Origin: CAIKMD01 sp963729935
GTDB lineage: Bacteria; Pseudomonadota; Alphaproteobacteria; ATCC43930; CGMCC-115725
DNA length: 64,000 nucleotides
Assembly: GCA_963729935.1 (NCBI GenBank)
Contig: CAVSPW010000004.1
Coordinates: 310,001-374,000, forward strand
Direction: 5' to 3'
Of the stretch, positions 25,491 to 34,888 are shown in pieces (position 1 is the first letter of the stretch; each line of letters begins with the position of its first letter). The position numbers and the translations under genes are program-made. The notes below the pieces were generated by a model that saw only the letters and a program-made list of their open reading frames with translations, did not search any database and was not told the origin of the DNA.

Positions 25491-27284
25491 TCAACGCGCT
25501 TTCACCAGCACGTAAGAGCCCGGCGCGTCTTCGACCGGCTTCAATTTGCCGTCGCCCGGACGGCGCGCCGGCACTTCGCCGCCCGAATATTCCTCGACCC
25601 AGCGCTCCCATGTCGGCCACCAGGAATCTTGGAATATTTTCGCGCTGGCGAGCCATTCGTCCGGGGTCTTGGGCAGACGGTCGTTCTCCCAATGGCCGTA
25701 TTTCGCGCGGCCCGGCGGGTTGACGACACCGGCGATGTGGCCCGAGGCGGCGAGCACGAAGGCCACTTTGCCGCGAAAGATCTGCGTTGCCGCATAGGTC
25801 GATTTCCACGGCGCGATGTGATCTTCCTTGGTCGAGAGGAAAAACGCCGGCACGGCGACCTTGCGCAGATCGATCGGGACACCGGCAAGGTTGAGCGCGC
25901 CGGGGACGACGAGCTTGTTCTCTTGGTACATGTTGCGCAGGTAATAGGCGTGCATCGCCGCCGGCATGCGCGTCGAATCGCTGTTCCAATAGAGCAGATC
26001 GAAAGGGAAGGGATCCTTGCCCAGGAGATAATTGTTGACGACGAAGGACCAGATGAGATCGTTGGCGCGCAGCATGTTGAAAGTCGTCGCCATGTCCGAG
26101 CCTTCGAGATAGCCCTGCTCGCGCATGCGCTCTTCGAGCGCGGTGAGCTGCTCCTCGTCGATGAACACCGACAATTCTCCGGCTTCGGTGAAGTCGGTCA
26201 TGGTGACGAAATAGGTCGCGCTGACGAGGCGGTCGTCCTTCTTCACCGCCATATAGGCGAGCGTCGCCGCCAGCAAGGTGCCGCCGAGGCAATAGCCGAT
26301 GACGTTGGCCTCGCGCTCGCCGGTCGCCTGCTCGATCGCGTCGAGCGCCGCAAGCGGGCCTTCGAGCATGTAATCCGCGAATTCCTTTTTCGCGAGCTTC
26401 TCGTCGGGATTGACCCAGGAAATGACGAAGACGGTGTGGCCTTGCGCCACCGCCCATTTGATGAAGGAATTATCCGGGCGCAGATCGAGAATGTAAAATT
26501 TGTTGATCCAGGGCGGAATGATGAGCAGCGGCCGGCGATGCACCATCGGCGTGCTCGGTTCGTATTGGATGAGTTGCATCAGATCGTTCTGGAAGACGAC
26601 CTTGCCCGGCGTCACGGCAATGTTGCCGCCGACCTTGAACGCTTCGAAATCGGTCATCTTGATCATCAACCGGCCCTTGCCGCGGTCGAGATCTTCGAGG
26701 ACGTGGCGAAGCCCGTTGACCAGGTTCTCGCCCTGGGTGTCGATCGTCGCGCGCAGCACCTCGGGATTGGTCAGCACGAAATTCGAGGGTGCCATGGCAT
26801 CGACGAATTGGCGCGTGTAGAAATCGACCTTGCGGGCGGTCTTGTCGTCGAGCCCCTCGACCTGGCGCACGGTCGATTGCAGCCAGCGCGCGGTCAGCAG
26901 ATAGCTCTGCTTGATGTAATCGAAGAGCGTGTTTTCCTGCCAGGCCGCGTCCTTGAAGCGGCGGTCGCCCGGCTGCGGCTCGGCGATCGGATCGCTCTTG
27001 CCGCCGAGAAAGCGTTCCGCGGTGCTTTGCCACAGGCGCAAATAGTCCTGCCAGAGCGATAATTGGGCCTGGACGAGCCGGCCCGGATCGCTCATCAGCC
27101 GTTGCGTCATTTCAAGGAACGCGCCGCCGATATTGAGCGGGTCGGCCATGCCGAGACCGCCGCTTTGCTGCTGCCCAAGAAATTCGCGCACCAGCTTCTC
27201 GCTGAGCTCCGCGATCGCCGCCATGTTGCGCGACCATTGCACGGGATCGGGGAATTTCGGCTCAGTCGCGTCGGAGTCGTTCAT
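25491..27284 (-). CDS. phaC: class I poly(3-hydroxyalkanoate) synthase
   Basis: This 597-residue enzyme polymerises 3-hydroxyacyl-CoA into polyhydroxyalkanoate granules. The lipase-like box with catalytic Cys is NVIGYCLGGTLLAATLAYMA (about residue 328); the catalytic Asp is in FFLSTKEDHIAPWKSTY, and His in VLAASGHIAGVVNPP. The N-terminal domain contains the PhaC_N blocks DYIKQSYLLTARWLQSTV and VFQNDLMQLIQYEPST. The length fits class I synthases, which work without PhaE or PhaR. ATG 27284 is chosen because AAGGACG lies upstream; an ATG at 27314 would add 10 residues. No phaA, phaB or phasin gene is adjacent. Confidence 0.97.
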   Translation of the reverse strand: MNDSDATEPKFPDPVQWSRNMAAIAELSEKLVREFLGQQQSGGLGMADPLNIGGAFLEMTQRLMSDPGRLVQAQLSLWQDYLRLWQSTAERFLGGKSDPIAEPQPGDRRFKDAAWQENTLFDYIKQSYLLTARWLQSTVRQVEGLDDKTARKVDFYTRQFVDAMAPSNFVLTNPEVLRATIDTQGENLVNGLRHVLEDLDRGKGRLMIKMTDFEAFKVGGNIAVTPGKVVFQNDLMQLIQYEPSTPMVHRRPLLIIPPWINKFYILDLRPDNSFIKWAVAQGHTVFVISWVNPDEKLAKKEFADYMLEGPLAALDAIEQATGEREANVIGYCLGGTLLAATLAYMAVKKDDRLVSATYFVTMTDFTEAGELSVFIDEEQLTALEERMREQGYLEGSDMATTFNMLRANDLIWSFVVNNYLLGKDPFPFDLLYWNSDSTRMPAAMHAYYLRNMYQENKLVVPGALNLAGVPIDLRKVAVPAFFLSTKEDHIAPWKSTYAATQIFRGKVAFVLAASGHIAGVVNPPGRAKYGHWENDRLPKTPDEWLASAKIFQDSWWPTWERWVEEYSGGEVPARRPGDGKLKPVEDAPGSYVLVKAR

Positions 27285-27401
27285 GTTTTCGTCCTTGCGC
27301 CCCGGCACCGGCATGGTCCAGCATCGCGGGCGTTCGATTATTGGCGCCGGGCCAATAATCTTCTATGAAAGCCGCGACAGCGGCTATGCAATTGCCTCTA
27401 T

Positions 27402-28457
27402 ATGGAGCACTCGGTAGTGGGGAGCAAGACAAGGTTGGTCGTCATCGCGGCGGTTCTGACGCAGCTCTGGGGCTGCTCGTCGGTTCCCGATGCGGTCAAT
27501 CCGATCTCTTGGTACCGGGACGTGACCGGCGCGTCGAAGAACGATGAGTTGGGCAAGGGCCAGAACGAGCAGAACCTGAAGGAAGGCAGCAACGAACCTT
27601 ATCCCAACCTGGGAAGTGTGCCGGACGCGCCCGAAAACGCGCTGAGCGCGATCGACCGCGACAAGCTGGTCGACAGCCTGATCGCCGACCGCAACAACGC
27701 GAAATACGCCGATGACGATCTGCGTGCCGGTCGCCCCTCGACGGCGGCACCGCCGCCGCCGCCGCCCGCGCCGCCGAGCCCGCCGGTCGCCGCCGTACCT
27801 GCGCCGCCTGCGAGCCCGGCGCCGGCCGCCCGGCCGCTCGCGCCGGAGGCGCCTCAGCCGCCCGCGCCGCCTGCCGCGCCGCCTGCGCCGCACCGCGTGC
27901 CCGCGCGCGGTAGCGAGTCGCCGCCTGCCGAATCGTCGCTTCAGACCCCGACCGTGAGCAGCCTGCCGCAGGGCGAGACGGTGACGCCCGCCCCGCCACC
28001 GCCCGAGATCCCGCCGCCGAACGCAGTGGCGAACGCGGCTTCGGCCGGCGCCGCGGCCCATCTGAAGCCGCCCAGCGCGCGCGGGAAAGAGCCCGTGCCT
28101 GCCGCTTCGGCGGCAGATGTCACATCGCATGGCGCCGCGGTCTCCTATCATGTGGCGGATCTGAGTTTCGCGCCCGGCTCCGCCCTGCTTTCGGACAAGC
28201 TGCGCGATACCGTCGCGACGATCGTGAAGCTCCACAAAGAAAATGGCGGGACTATCCGCATTGTCGGCCATGGCGAGGCGGTGGGCGCCAATGCCGCAAC
28301 CACCGGCTTGAAACTCGCGCTCGACCGCGCCCAGGCCGTCGCTGTCGCGCTGTCCGAAAGCGGCGTTCCCGCCAAGGAGATTTCGGTCGAGGCCGCGCCG
28401 GTCGCGGCGAGCGGCGGCCGCGACGTGCCGCGGGCGGAGGTCTATCTCGAGAATTGA
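27402..28457 (+). CDS. OmpA-family lipoprotein with proline-rich linker
   Basis: This 351-residue lipoprotein has a signal peptide ending in the lipobox LTQLWGC|SS (Cys near residue 25) and a conserved-looking segment NPISWYRDVTGASKNDELGK. A Pro/Ala-rich linker of about 100 residues follows (about 110-215), and from about residue 245 an OmpA-like domain (VSYHVADLSFAPGSALLSDK; TIRIVGHGEAVGANAATTGL; ALDRAQAVAVALSESGVPAK). The canonical peptidoglycan-binding NxxLSxxRA motif is degenerate (LKLALDRAQAV). It probably tethers the outer membrane to peptidoglycan. It is divergent from phaC. Confidence 0.82.
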   Translation: MEHSVVGSKTRLVVIAAVLTQLWGCSSVPDAVNPISWYRDVTGASKNDELGKGQNEQNLKEGSNEPYPNLGSVPDAPENALSAIDRDKLVDSLIADRNNAKYADDDLRAGRPSTAAPPPPPPAPPSPPVAAVPAPPASPAPAARPLAPEAPQPPAPPAAPPAPHRVPARGSESPPAESSLQTPTVSSLPQGETVTPAPPPPEIPPPNAVANAASAGAAAHLKPPSARGKEPVPAASAADVTSHGAAVSYHVADLSFAPGSALLSDKLRDTVATIVKLHKENGGTIRIVGHGEAVGANAATTGLKLALDRAQAVAVALSESGVPAKEISVEAAPVAASGGRDVPRAEVYLEN

Positions 28458-28477
28458 GCCGCGATCATCGTCGCGGC
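28458..28477 (+). terminator. hairpin after the OmpA-like gene
   Basis: GCCGCGA pairs with TCGCGGC around a 6-nt loop directly after the stop codon. There is no T-run, so termination strength is doubtful. Confidence 0.4.
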
Positions 28478-28663
28478 AAGCGAAGGACGACGTGCTGGCG
28501 GATGGCCGATGCCGGCTATCGGCGCGATGCCGAGCGAATCGCCGTCCCGAGGAATTCCGCACGATACTCACCTTAGCCAAGCCCCGCTAGGCGTTGCCAC
28601 GGCAGCGAATCTGTCGCAACCTACCGCGCCGGCCGCTTCCCCTGGAGAACCACCGATACTGTC

Positions 28664-29956
28664 ATGAAACCGCCACTGAAAATCGCGATTGCGGGCTTGG
28701 GCACGGTGGGCGCCGGCGTGGTCTCCTTGTTGCGGCGCAACGCGACGCTCTTGGAGCGGCATGCCGGGCGTAAGTTGGAGTTGGCCGCGGTTTCGGCACG
28801 AGACCGGTCGCGCGAGCGTTTGATCGATCTGACCGGCGTTCCCTGGCACGACGACGCGGCGGCGATGGCGGCGCTGCCGGGGATCGATGTCGTCGTCGAA
28901 CTCATCGGCGGCAGCGACGGCGTGGCGCGCCAGGTCGTTGTGGCGGCGCTCGATCATGGCAAGCATGTCGTCAGCGCCAACAAGGCCCTGCTCGCGCATC
29001 ACGGCACTGCGCTGGCGCGGCGCGCCGAAGAGAAGGGCGTGGCGCTCGGCTTCGAGGCGGCGGTGGCGGGCGGCATACCGATCCTCAAGGCGTTGCGCGA
29101 GGGGCTCGCCGCCAATCACATTCTGCGGGTCTGCGGAATCCTGAACGGCACGTGCAATTATATCCTGACGCAGATGCGCGAATCGGGCCGCGATTTCGCC
29201 GCCGTCCTCGCCGAGGCGCAAAGCTTCGGCTATGCCGAGGCGGATCCCAGCTTCGACGTCGACGGCATCGACGCCGCGCACAAATTGGCGCTGCTCGCGG
29301 CGGTGGCGTTCGGCAACACGGTGAATTTCGCCGCCGTGCATGTCGAAGGCATCCGCCACGTTTCGGCGCTCGATATCGCCTTCGCGCAAGATCTCGGCTA
29401 CCGCATCAAATTGCTCGGCCTCGCGCGGCTCACCGATCACGGCATCGAGCAGCGCGTCCACCCTTGCATGGTGCCGCTCTCGGCGCCGCTCGCCCATGTC
29501 GAAGGCGTTTTCAACGCGGTGATGGTGGAAGGCGATTTCGTCGGCCGCGTCATGCTCGAAGGGCGCGGCGCCGGCGCCGATCCGACCGCCTCGGCGGTGG
29601 TCGCAGATCTGCTCGATATCGCCACCGGACGCGGCGCGCCCAGCTTCGCGCTGCCGGCCTCGGCGCTCCTGGAGCGGCCGAACTCGCCCATGGCGCTGCA
29701 TTGCGGCGCGTTCTATGTCAGGCTGATGGTGGTCGACCGTCCGGGCGTCATCGCCGACATCACCGCGGCGTTGCGCGACGAGGCCGTCTCCCTGGAGCAG
29801 ATGTTGCAGCGCGGGCGCGCCCCGGGCGAAGCGGTGCCGATCGTGCTGACGACCCACGATACCGAGGAGGCGGCGATGATGCGCGCGCTCGATCGCATCA
29901 AGGCGCTCGACACCGTGCTCGAGCCGCCGCGCATGATCCGCGTCGAGAATCTTTGA
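28664..29956 (+). CDS. hom: homoserine dehydrogenase
   Basis: This 430-residue enzyme reduces aspartate semialdehyde to homoserine for Thr and Met synthesis. The NAD(P) loop is KIAIAGLGTVGAGVVSLLRR; the catalytic-domain signature is RVCGILNGTCNYILTQMRES, and Lys of HVVSANKALLAHHG is also visible. DPSFDVDGIDAAHKLALLAA belongs to the substrate region. A C-terminal ACT domain (about 350-425: RLMVVDRPGVIADITAALRD) implies feedback control by an amino acid. It is followed 10 bp later by glpX. Confidence 0.97.
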   Translation: MKPPLKIAIAGLGTVGAGVVSLLRRNATLLERHAGRKLELAAVSARDRSRERLIDLTGVPWHDDAAAMAALPGIDVVVELIGGSDGVARQVVVAALDHGKHVVSANKALLAHHGTALARRAEEKGVALGFEAAVAGGIPILKALREGLAANHILRVCGILNGTCNYILTQMRESGRDFAAVLAEAQSFGYAEADPSFDVDGIDAAHKLALLAAVAFGNTVNFAAVHVEGIRHVSALDIAFAQDLGYRIKLLGLARLTDHGIEQRVHPCMVPLSAPLAHVEGVFNAVMVEGDFVGRVMLEGRGAGADPTASAVVADLLDIATGRGAPSFALPASALLERPNSPMALHCGAFYVRLMVVDRPGVIADITAALRDEAVSLEQMLQRGRAPGEAVPIVLTTHDTEEAAMMRALDRIKALDTVLEPPRMIRVENL

Positions 29957-29966
29957 GGAGGAATGA

Positions 29967-30938
29967 ATGACCGACTACCCGTTGATGGACCGCAATCTCG
30001 CGCTCGAAGCGGTGCGCGTCACCGAAGCCGCGGCGCTGGCGGCGTCGAAGTTGATGGGGCGCGGCGATGAAAAGGCTGCGGATCAGGCGGCGGTCGATGC
30101 GATGCGCACCGCGCTCAACGGCCTGGCCATGGAAGGCACGGTCGTGATCGGCGAGGGCGAGCGCGACGAGGCGCCCATGCTCTATATCGGCGAGAAGGTC
30201 GGCACCGGCCATGGTCCCAAGATCGACATCGCGCTCGATCCGCTCGAAGGCACCACGATCACGGCGAAGGGCGGCGCCAATGCGCTTGCCGTCATCGCGA
30301 TGGCCGAGTCAAAAGGGTTCCTCAACGCGCCCGATGTCTACATGGACAAGATCGCGATCGGCCACGGCTTCGGCGAGGTGGTCGATCTCGACGAGACGCC
30401 CGCCGCCAATCTCAAGAACCTCTCCAAGGCGAAGAAGGCGGATGTGTCCGATCTCGTCGTCTGCATTCTCGACCGGCCGCGCCATGCCGAGCTCGTCGCC
30501 AAGGTGCGCGAGGCCGGCGCGCGCATCATGCTCATCTCCGACGGCGACGTCAGCGGCGTGATCGCAACCTCGCGCGCGGATAGCGGCGTCGATCTCTATA
30601 TGGGATCGGGCGGCGCGCCCGAAGGGGTGCTCGCGGCGGCGGCGCTGCGCTGCATCGGCGGCTTCATGCAGGGCCGGCTGATCTTCCGCAACGACGACGA
30701 GCGCGGACGCGCCGCCAAGCTTGGCATCAAGGATCTCAACCGCAAATACGGGCTTCATGATCTCGCCAGGGGCGAAGTCATGTTCGCCGCGACGGGCGTG
30801 ACGTCGGGCAGCATGCTGCAAGGCGTGCGGCGCTTTCCCGGCGGCGCCACCACCCATTCGATCGTGATGCGCTCGAAGACCGGAACCGTGCGCGTGATCG
30901 AGGCCACTCACAATTTCGATCGCAAGACGTTTCTTTGA
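29967..30938 (+). CDS. glpX: class II fructose-1,6-bisphosphatase
   Basis: This 323-residue GlpX-type phosphatase works in gluconeogenesis. The metal-binding and active-site blocks are GTVVIGEGERDEAPMLYIGE and IDIALDPLEGTTITAKGGAN. Further conserved segments are LMLISDGDVSGVI-like MLISDGDVSGVIATS and LYMGSGGAPEGVLAAAALRC. The ATG at 29967 follows GAGGAGGAATGA. The hom-glpX-recJ order is common in alphaproteobacteria. Confidence 0.97.
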   Translation: MTDYPLMDRNLALEAVRVTEAAALAASKLMGRGDEKAADQAAVDAMRTALNGLAMEGTVVIGEGERDEAPMLYIGEKVGTGHGPKIDIALDPLEGTTITAKGGANALAVIAMAESKGFLNAPDVYMDKIAIGHGFGEVVDLDETPAANLKNLSKAKKADVSDLVVCILDRPRHAELVAKVREAGARIMLISDGDVSGVIATSRADSGVDLYMGSGGAPEGVLAAAALRCIGGFMQGRLIFRNDDERGRAAKLGIKDLNRKYGLHDLARGEVMFAATGVTSGSMLQGVRRFPGGATTHSIVMRSKTGTVRVIEATHNFDRKTFL

Positions 30939-30957
30939 GTCCGGTCTTTGAGTCCGG
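30932..30957 (+). repeat. 13-bp tandem duplication across the glpX stop
   Basis: TCTTTGAGTCCGG occurs twice in exact tandem (30932-30944 and 30945-30957). The first copy contains the glpX stop; the second contains the TTG that serves as the recJ start. Confidence 0.9.
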
Positions 30958-32747
30958 ACGCGTCTCCTAGCGCCGCGGTTCTCGGCGTCGAGCACTCGCT
31001 CTCGGGGCGGCGCTGGCGCGCGCGCGATGGGGACGACCGCGCGGGCCTCGCCCTGGCGCAGCGTTTCGGCTTTCCGGAGATCATCGGCCGTCTCCTGGCC
31101 GGGCGCGGCGTCGGCGCGGAGGAGGCCGAGCGCTTTCTCGAGCCGACGATCCGCAGCGCGCTGCCCGATCCCGCTCATTTGAAAGACATGGCGAAGGCCG
31201 TCGCGCGTCTCGTCGAGGCGCTGCGCGAGCGGGAACGCATCGCGATCTTCGGCGATTACGACGTCGATGGCGCGACGTCCTCCGCGCTGCTCCTGCGTTT
31301 CTTTCGCGCCGTCGGCGGCGAGGCGAGCGTGTACATTCCCGACCGCCAGCGCGAAGGATATGGACCCAATACCGCCGCGCTATTGAAGCTGAAGGAGCAC
31401 GGGGCTCGAATCGTCGTCACCGTCGATTGCGGCATCACCGCGCAAGCGGCGCTCGGGGCGGCCGCCGATGCCGGGCTCGACGTCATCGTGGTCGATCACC
31501 ATCTGGGCGATCCCGCTTTGCCGCGCGCGCTCGCGGTGATCGATCCGAACCGGATCGACGAGGAGAGTCCGCACGGCATGCTGGCGGCGGTGGGCGTGAC
31601 CTTCCTGCTGGTCGCCGCCGTCAATCGCGCGTTGCGCCAGGCGGGCTGGTATCGGGACCGGCAGGAACCCGATCTGATGCAATGGCTCGATCTCGTGGCG
31701 CTCGGCACGGTCTGCGATGTCGTGCCGCTCACCGGCGTCAACCGCGCGCTGGTGGCGCAAGGGCTCAAAGTGATGCGCCGGCGCGGGAATATCGGGCTTG
31801 CCGCCTTGGGCGATGTCGCCGGCATCGGCGAGAAATTGGACGCCTATCACGCCGGCTTCATTCTAGGGCCGCGCGTCAATGCCGGCGGCCGCGTCGGCGA
31901 AGCCGATCTCGGCGCCAGGCTCCTGTCGACCGAGGACCCGGCCGAGGCGCGCGAGCTTGCCGCCCATCTTCATGCGCTCAACGCCGAGCGCCGCGCGATC
32001 GAGGCGCAAGTGTTGGCGCAGGCGGTGACGTCGGTCGAGCGCGATCGCGTGCACGGGCTCGTCTTCGCGGTGGGCGAGAACTGGCATCCTGGCGTCATCG
32101 GCATCGTCGCGAGCCGCCTGAAGGAGCGTTACAACCGCCCGGCTTGCGTCGTAGCACTTTCGGCGGGCACGGGCCGCGGCTCGGGGCGCTCTGTGCCGGG
32201 CCTCGCTCTGGGGCCGCTCGTGATCGCGGCGCAGCAGGCGGGGCTCCTCATCAATGGCGGCGGCCACGCGATGGCGGCGGGCTTCACGGTCGAGGAAGAA
32301 AAGCTCGGCGCGTTTCGCGACTTTCTCGAGACGCGCATCGCCGCTGTGCTGGGCGACGCCGCGCCGGCGCCCGAATTGAACATCGACGGTGCCTTGGCGG
32401 CCGCGGCCGCGACGCCCGACTTGGCGGCGCTGATCGAGCGCATCGGCCCGTTCGGGACCGCCAATTCCGAGCCGCGCTTCGCCTTTCCCAATCTGCGCGT
32501 GGTGCGTGCCGATATCGTCGGCAACGAGCATGTGCGCTGCGTCTTCGCCGACGGCGCGGGGACGGCGCGCTTGAAGGGCATCGCGTTTCGCGCGCTCAAT
32601 GGCGAGCGCGACAATGCGCTGGGCAAGGCGCTGTTGAATGCGCAGGGCGCGGGATTTCACGTCGCCGGGCATTTGCGCGCCGATAATTGGCAAGGCCGCA
32701 ACGGCGTGCAACTCATGATCGACGACGCCGCGCCCGCGGCTTCGTGA
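30948..32747 (+). CDS. recJ: single-stranded-DNA exonuclease RecJ
   Basis: This 599-residue 5'-3' exonuclease functions in recombination and mismatch repair. The DHH-family metal motifs are IFGDYDVDGATSSALLLRFF (about residue 99), VTVDCGITAQAAL and VIVVDHHLGDPALPRA. The DHHA1 region has LLINGGGHAMAAGFTVEEEK, and the C-terminal OB fold follows. The only usable start near the first conserved block is TTG at 30948, inside a tandem duplication that also contains the glpX stop. No other gene separates it from glpX. Confidence 0.95.
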   Translation: MSPDASPSAAVLGVEHSLSGRRWRARDGDDRAGLALAQRFGFPEIIGRLLAGRGVGAEEAERFLEPTIRSALPDPAHLKDMAKAVARLVEALRERERIAIFGDYDVDGATSSALLLRFFRAVGGEASVYIPDRQREGYGPNTAALLKLKEHGARIVVTVDCGITAQAALGAAADAGLDVIVVDHHLGDPALPRALAVIDPNRIDEESPHGMLAAVGVTFLLVAAVNRALRQAGWYRDRQEPDLMQWLDLVALGTVCDVVPLTGVNRALVAQGLKVMRRRGNIGLAALGDVAGIGEKLDAYHAGFILGPRVNAGGRVGEADLGARLLSTEDPAEARELAAHLHALNAERRAIEAQVLAQAVTSVERDRVHGLVFAVGENWHPGVIGIVASRLKERYNRPACVVALSAGTGRGSGRSVPGLALGPLVIAAQQAGLLINGGGHAMAAGFTVEEEKLGAFRDFLETRIAAVLGDAAPAPELNIDGALAAAAATPDLAALIERIGPFGTANSEPRFAFPNLRVVRADIVGNEHVRCVFADGAGTARLKGIAFRALNGERDNALGKALLNAQGAGFHVAGHLRADNWQGRNGVQLMIDDAAPAAS

Positions 32748-32758
32748 AGAACGAAAGA

Positions 32759-34693
32759 TTAATCTGGCAGCCAGCGTTCCTTCCAGGCCTGGAACATCAG
32801 CACGTCCCAGAGCGGATATTGCCAATTGCGCCTGCCTTCGAGATGCTCGCGCCATTTTTGTTGGATCGGCGCGGGCGCGAGCACGCCTTCGCGTTTGAGC
32901 CGAGCCGGATCGAGCAATCCCTCGGCCCAATCGCGCAAAGGGCCGCGCAGCCAGGAATCGATCGGCACGGCGAAGCCGGCCTTGGGCCGATCGATCAAGC
33001 GGCGCGGGACATAGCGGTCGAGCACGCGCCGCAAAAGATATTTTCCTGCGCCCGGCCGCGCCTTCCATGCCGCGGGCAGGGCCCATGAGAACGCCACCAC
33101 GCGATGATCGAGGAGCGGCACGCGCGCTTCCAAGGACACCGCCATCGAGGCGCGGTCGACCTTGGTCAGGATGTCGTCGGGCAGATAGGTGAGCGTGTCG
33201 AGATATTGCATGCGCTCGGCGCGGTCGGCGATGAAGATGCCGGCTTGCGGGTCGTCCGGCAGAAATCGCGGCTCGGCCGCGCCGGCGACGAGGGCTTGCG
33301 CGTCCCACCAATGCGAGACCAGACGGCGATAGAATTCGCCGGCGCCGCCCTCGAGCATATAGGCGAGCTTTTGCACCTTCTCGCCGAGGAACGGCATGCC
33401 GCCGCCCGGCACGGCGCGCTCCAGCGCCGACCAGGCGCCGAAGGGAACGCCGCGCAGGCTCGCGGCCAGCGTTCGGCGCGCGGCTTGGGGCAGGCGGTCC
33501 AAGCTCGCCAAGAGGCGCCGCGACTGCACATAGCGGTTGTAGCCGCCGAAGGCCTCGTCGCCGCCATCGCCCGAGAGCGCGACGGTGACGTGCCGGCGCG
33601 TCATCTCCGAGACGAGAAAGGTCGGGATCTGCGAGGCATCGGCGAAGGGCTCGTCATAAATCTCGGGCAGGCGCGGAATGACCGCGCGCGCGTGATCGAG
33701 CGAGACGTAAAGCTCGGTATGGTCGGTTCCGAGATGCGCCGCCACCGCCTTCGCATAGGGCGCCTCGTCATAGCCTTGCTCGCGGAAACCGATGCTGAAG
33801 CTTCGAACCTTGCGCGGATTCTTCGCCTGCATCAGGGCGACGACGGTCGAGGAATCGATGCCGCCCGAGAGGAACGCGCCCAAAGGCACGTCCGATATCA
33901 TCCGCCGGCGCACCGCGTCGCCCAAAAGCGCGTCGAGCGCGCCGACGGCCTCATCCTCGCTGCCGGCAAAGCGCGCGGCGAGACCTTCGCGCGCCACATC
34001 CTCGAGCGACCAGAAGGCGCGCAGCTCCGGCTCGGCGCCTTCGCGCGCGATCAAGATCGTGCCGGGCGGGAGCTTCTTGACGCCTTCATAGATCGTGGCC
34101 GGCGCCGGCACGTAAGACAGGCGCAGGAAGAGGGCGAGGGCGTTGCGGTCGAGGCGGGCTTCGAATTCGGGATCGGCGCGCAGCGCCTTCAACTCGGAGC
34201 CGAAGATCAGCCGCTCGCCGCGCCGCGACCAATAGAGCGGCTTGATGCCGAGCCGGTCGCGCACGAGATAGAGGATGCGCGCCTGCCGGTCCCAGAGCGC
34301 CAGCGCGAACATGCCGATGAGGCGCTTGATCATGGGCTCGACGCCCCATTGCGCCGCGCCTTCGAGGATCACCTCGGTATCGGAATGGCCGCGAAAGCGC
34401 CGGCCCAAGGCTTCGAGCTCGGGGCGGAGCTCGTTGAAATTATAGACCTCGCCATTGAAGGAGAGGACGAAGCGGCCGCAGGAGGAGTGCATGGGCTGCG
34501 CGCCCGTCGGCGAGAGATCGATGATCGAGAGCCGGCGATGGCCGAGCGCCAAACCCGCCGCCGCGTCGCACCACACATCGCCGGCATCGGGGCCGCGATG
34601 ATGGAGCGCCCCGGTCATGCGCGCGGCCATGGCGGCGAGCCTGTCCGGCCCGCCGCGCGCATGAGGATCCCAAAGCCCGGCGACGCCGCACAT
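32759..34693 (-). CDS. asnB: asparagine synthase (glutamine-hydrolysing)
   Basis: This 644-residue enzyme has an N-terminal class II glutaminase domain with the nucleophile Cys2 (MCGVAGLWDPHARGG) and conserved HHRGPDAGDVW, GHRRLSIIDLSPTGAQPM and SFNGEVYNF. The synthetase domain has the PP-loop LSGGIDSSTVVALM and VALSGDGGDEAFGGYNRYVQ. The start at 34693 is required to place Cys at position 2; an ATG at 34702 would mask the nucleophile. The length over 600 residues resembles the AsnB forms of polysaccharide clusters, but no such cluster is adjacent. Confidence 0.95.
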   Translation of the reverse strand: MCGVAGLWDPHARGGPDRLAAMAARMTGALHHRGPDAGDVWCDAAAGLALGHRRLSIIDLSPTGAQPMHSSCGRFVLSFNGEVYNFNELRPELEALGRRFRGHSDTEVILEGAAQWGVEPMIKRLIGMFALALWDRQARILYLVRDRLGIKPLYWSRRGERLIFGSELKALRADPEFEARLDRNALALFLRLSYVPAPATIYEGVKKLPPGTILIAREGAEPELRAFWSLEDVAREGLAARFAGSEDEAVGALDALLGDAVRRRMISDVPLGAFLSGGIDSSTVVALMQAKNPRKVRSFSIGFREQGYDEAPYAKAVAAHLGTDHTELYVSLDHARAVIPRLPEIYDEPFADASQIPTFLVSEMTRRHVTVALSGDGGDEAFGGYNRYVQSRRLLASLDRLPQAARRTLAASLRGVPFGAWSALERAVPGGGMPFLGEKVQKLAYMLEGGAGEFYRRLVSHWWDAQALVAGAAEPRFLPDDPQAGIFIADRAERMQYLDTLTYLPDDILTKVDRASMAVSLEARVPLLDHRVVAFSWALPAAWKARPGAGKYLLRRVLDRYVPRRLIDRPKAGFAVPIDSWLRGPLRDWAEGLLDPARLKREGVLAPAPIQQKWREHLEGRRNWQYPLWDVLMFQAWKERWLPD

Positions 34694-34766
34694 GGCGCGC
34701 ATAGTGCCGGGCGGGTTGCGCGCCGTCGAGGGTCTGCGGGATTTGCCGGCCCTGCGCCGCTTCGCC

Positions 34767-34794
34767 TTGATTTATCGAGGTCTGCCGGTTAGAC
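34767..34794 (+). promoter_or_regulatory. probable promoter of tRNA-Glu
   Basis: TTGATT (34767-34772) and TTAGAC (34789-34794) are separated by 16 bp and end 18 bp before the tRNA. Confidence 0.5.
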
Positions 34795-34812
34795 CCTCTT
34801 TCGCCGATCCGC

Positions 34813-34888
34813 GTCCCCATCGTCTAGAGGCCTAGGACACCGCCCTTTCACGGCGGTAACAGGGGTTCGAATCCCCTTGGGGACGCCA
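34813..34888 (+). tRNA. tRNA-Glu (anticodon UUC)
   Basis: The acceptor stem GTCCCCA pairs with TGGGGAC, the anticodon stem CCGCC/GGCGG encloses CTTTCAC (anticodon TTC), and the T-arm has GGTTCGAATCC. CCA is encoded at 34886-34888. The serine recombinase gene overlaps the tRNA on the opposite strand down to 34832. Confidence 0.97.
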
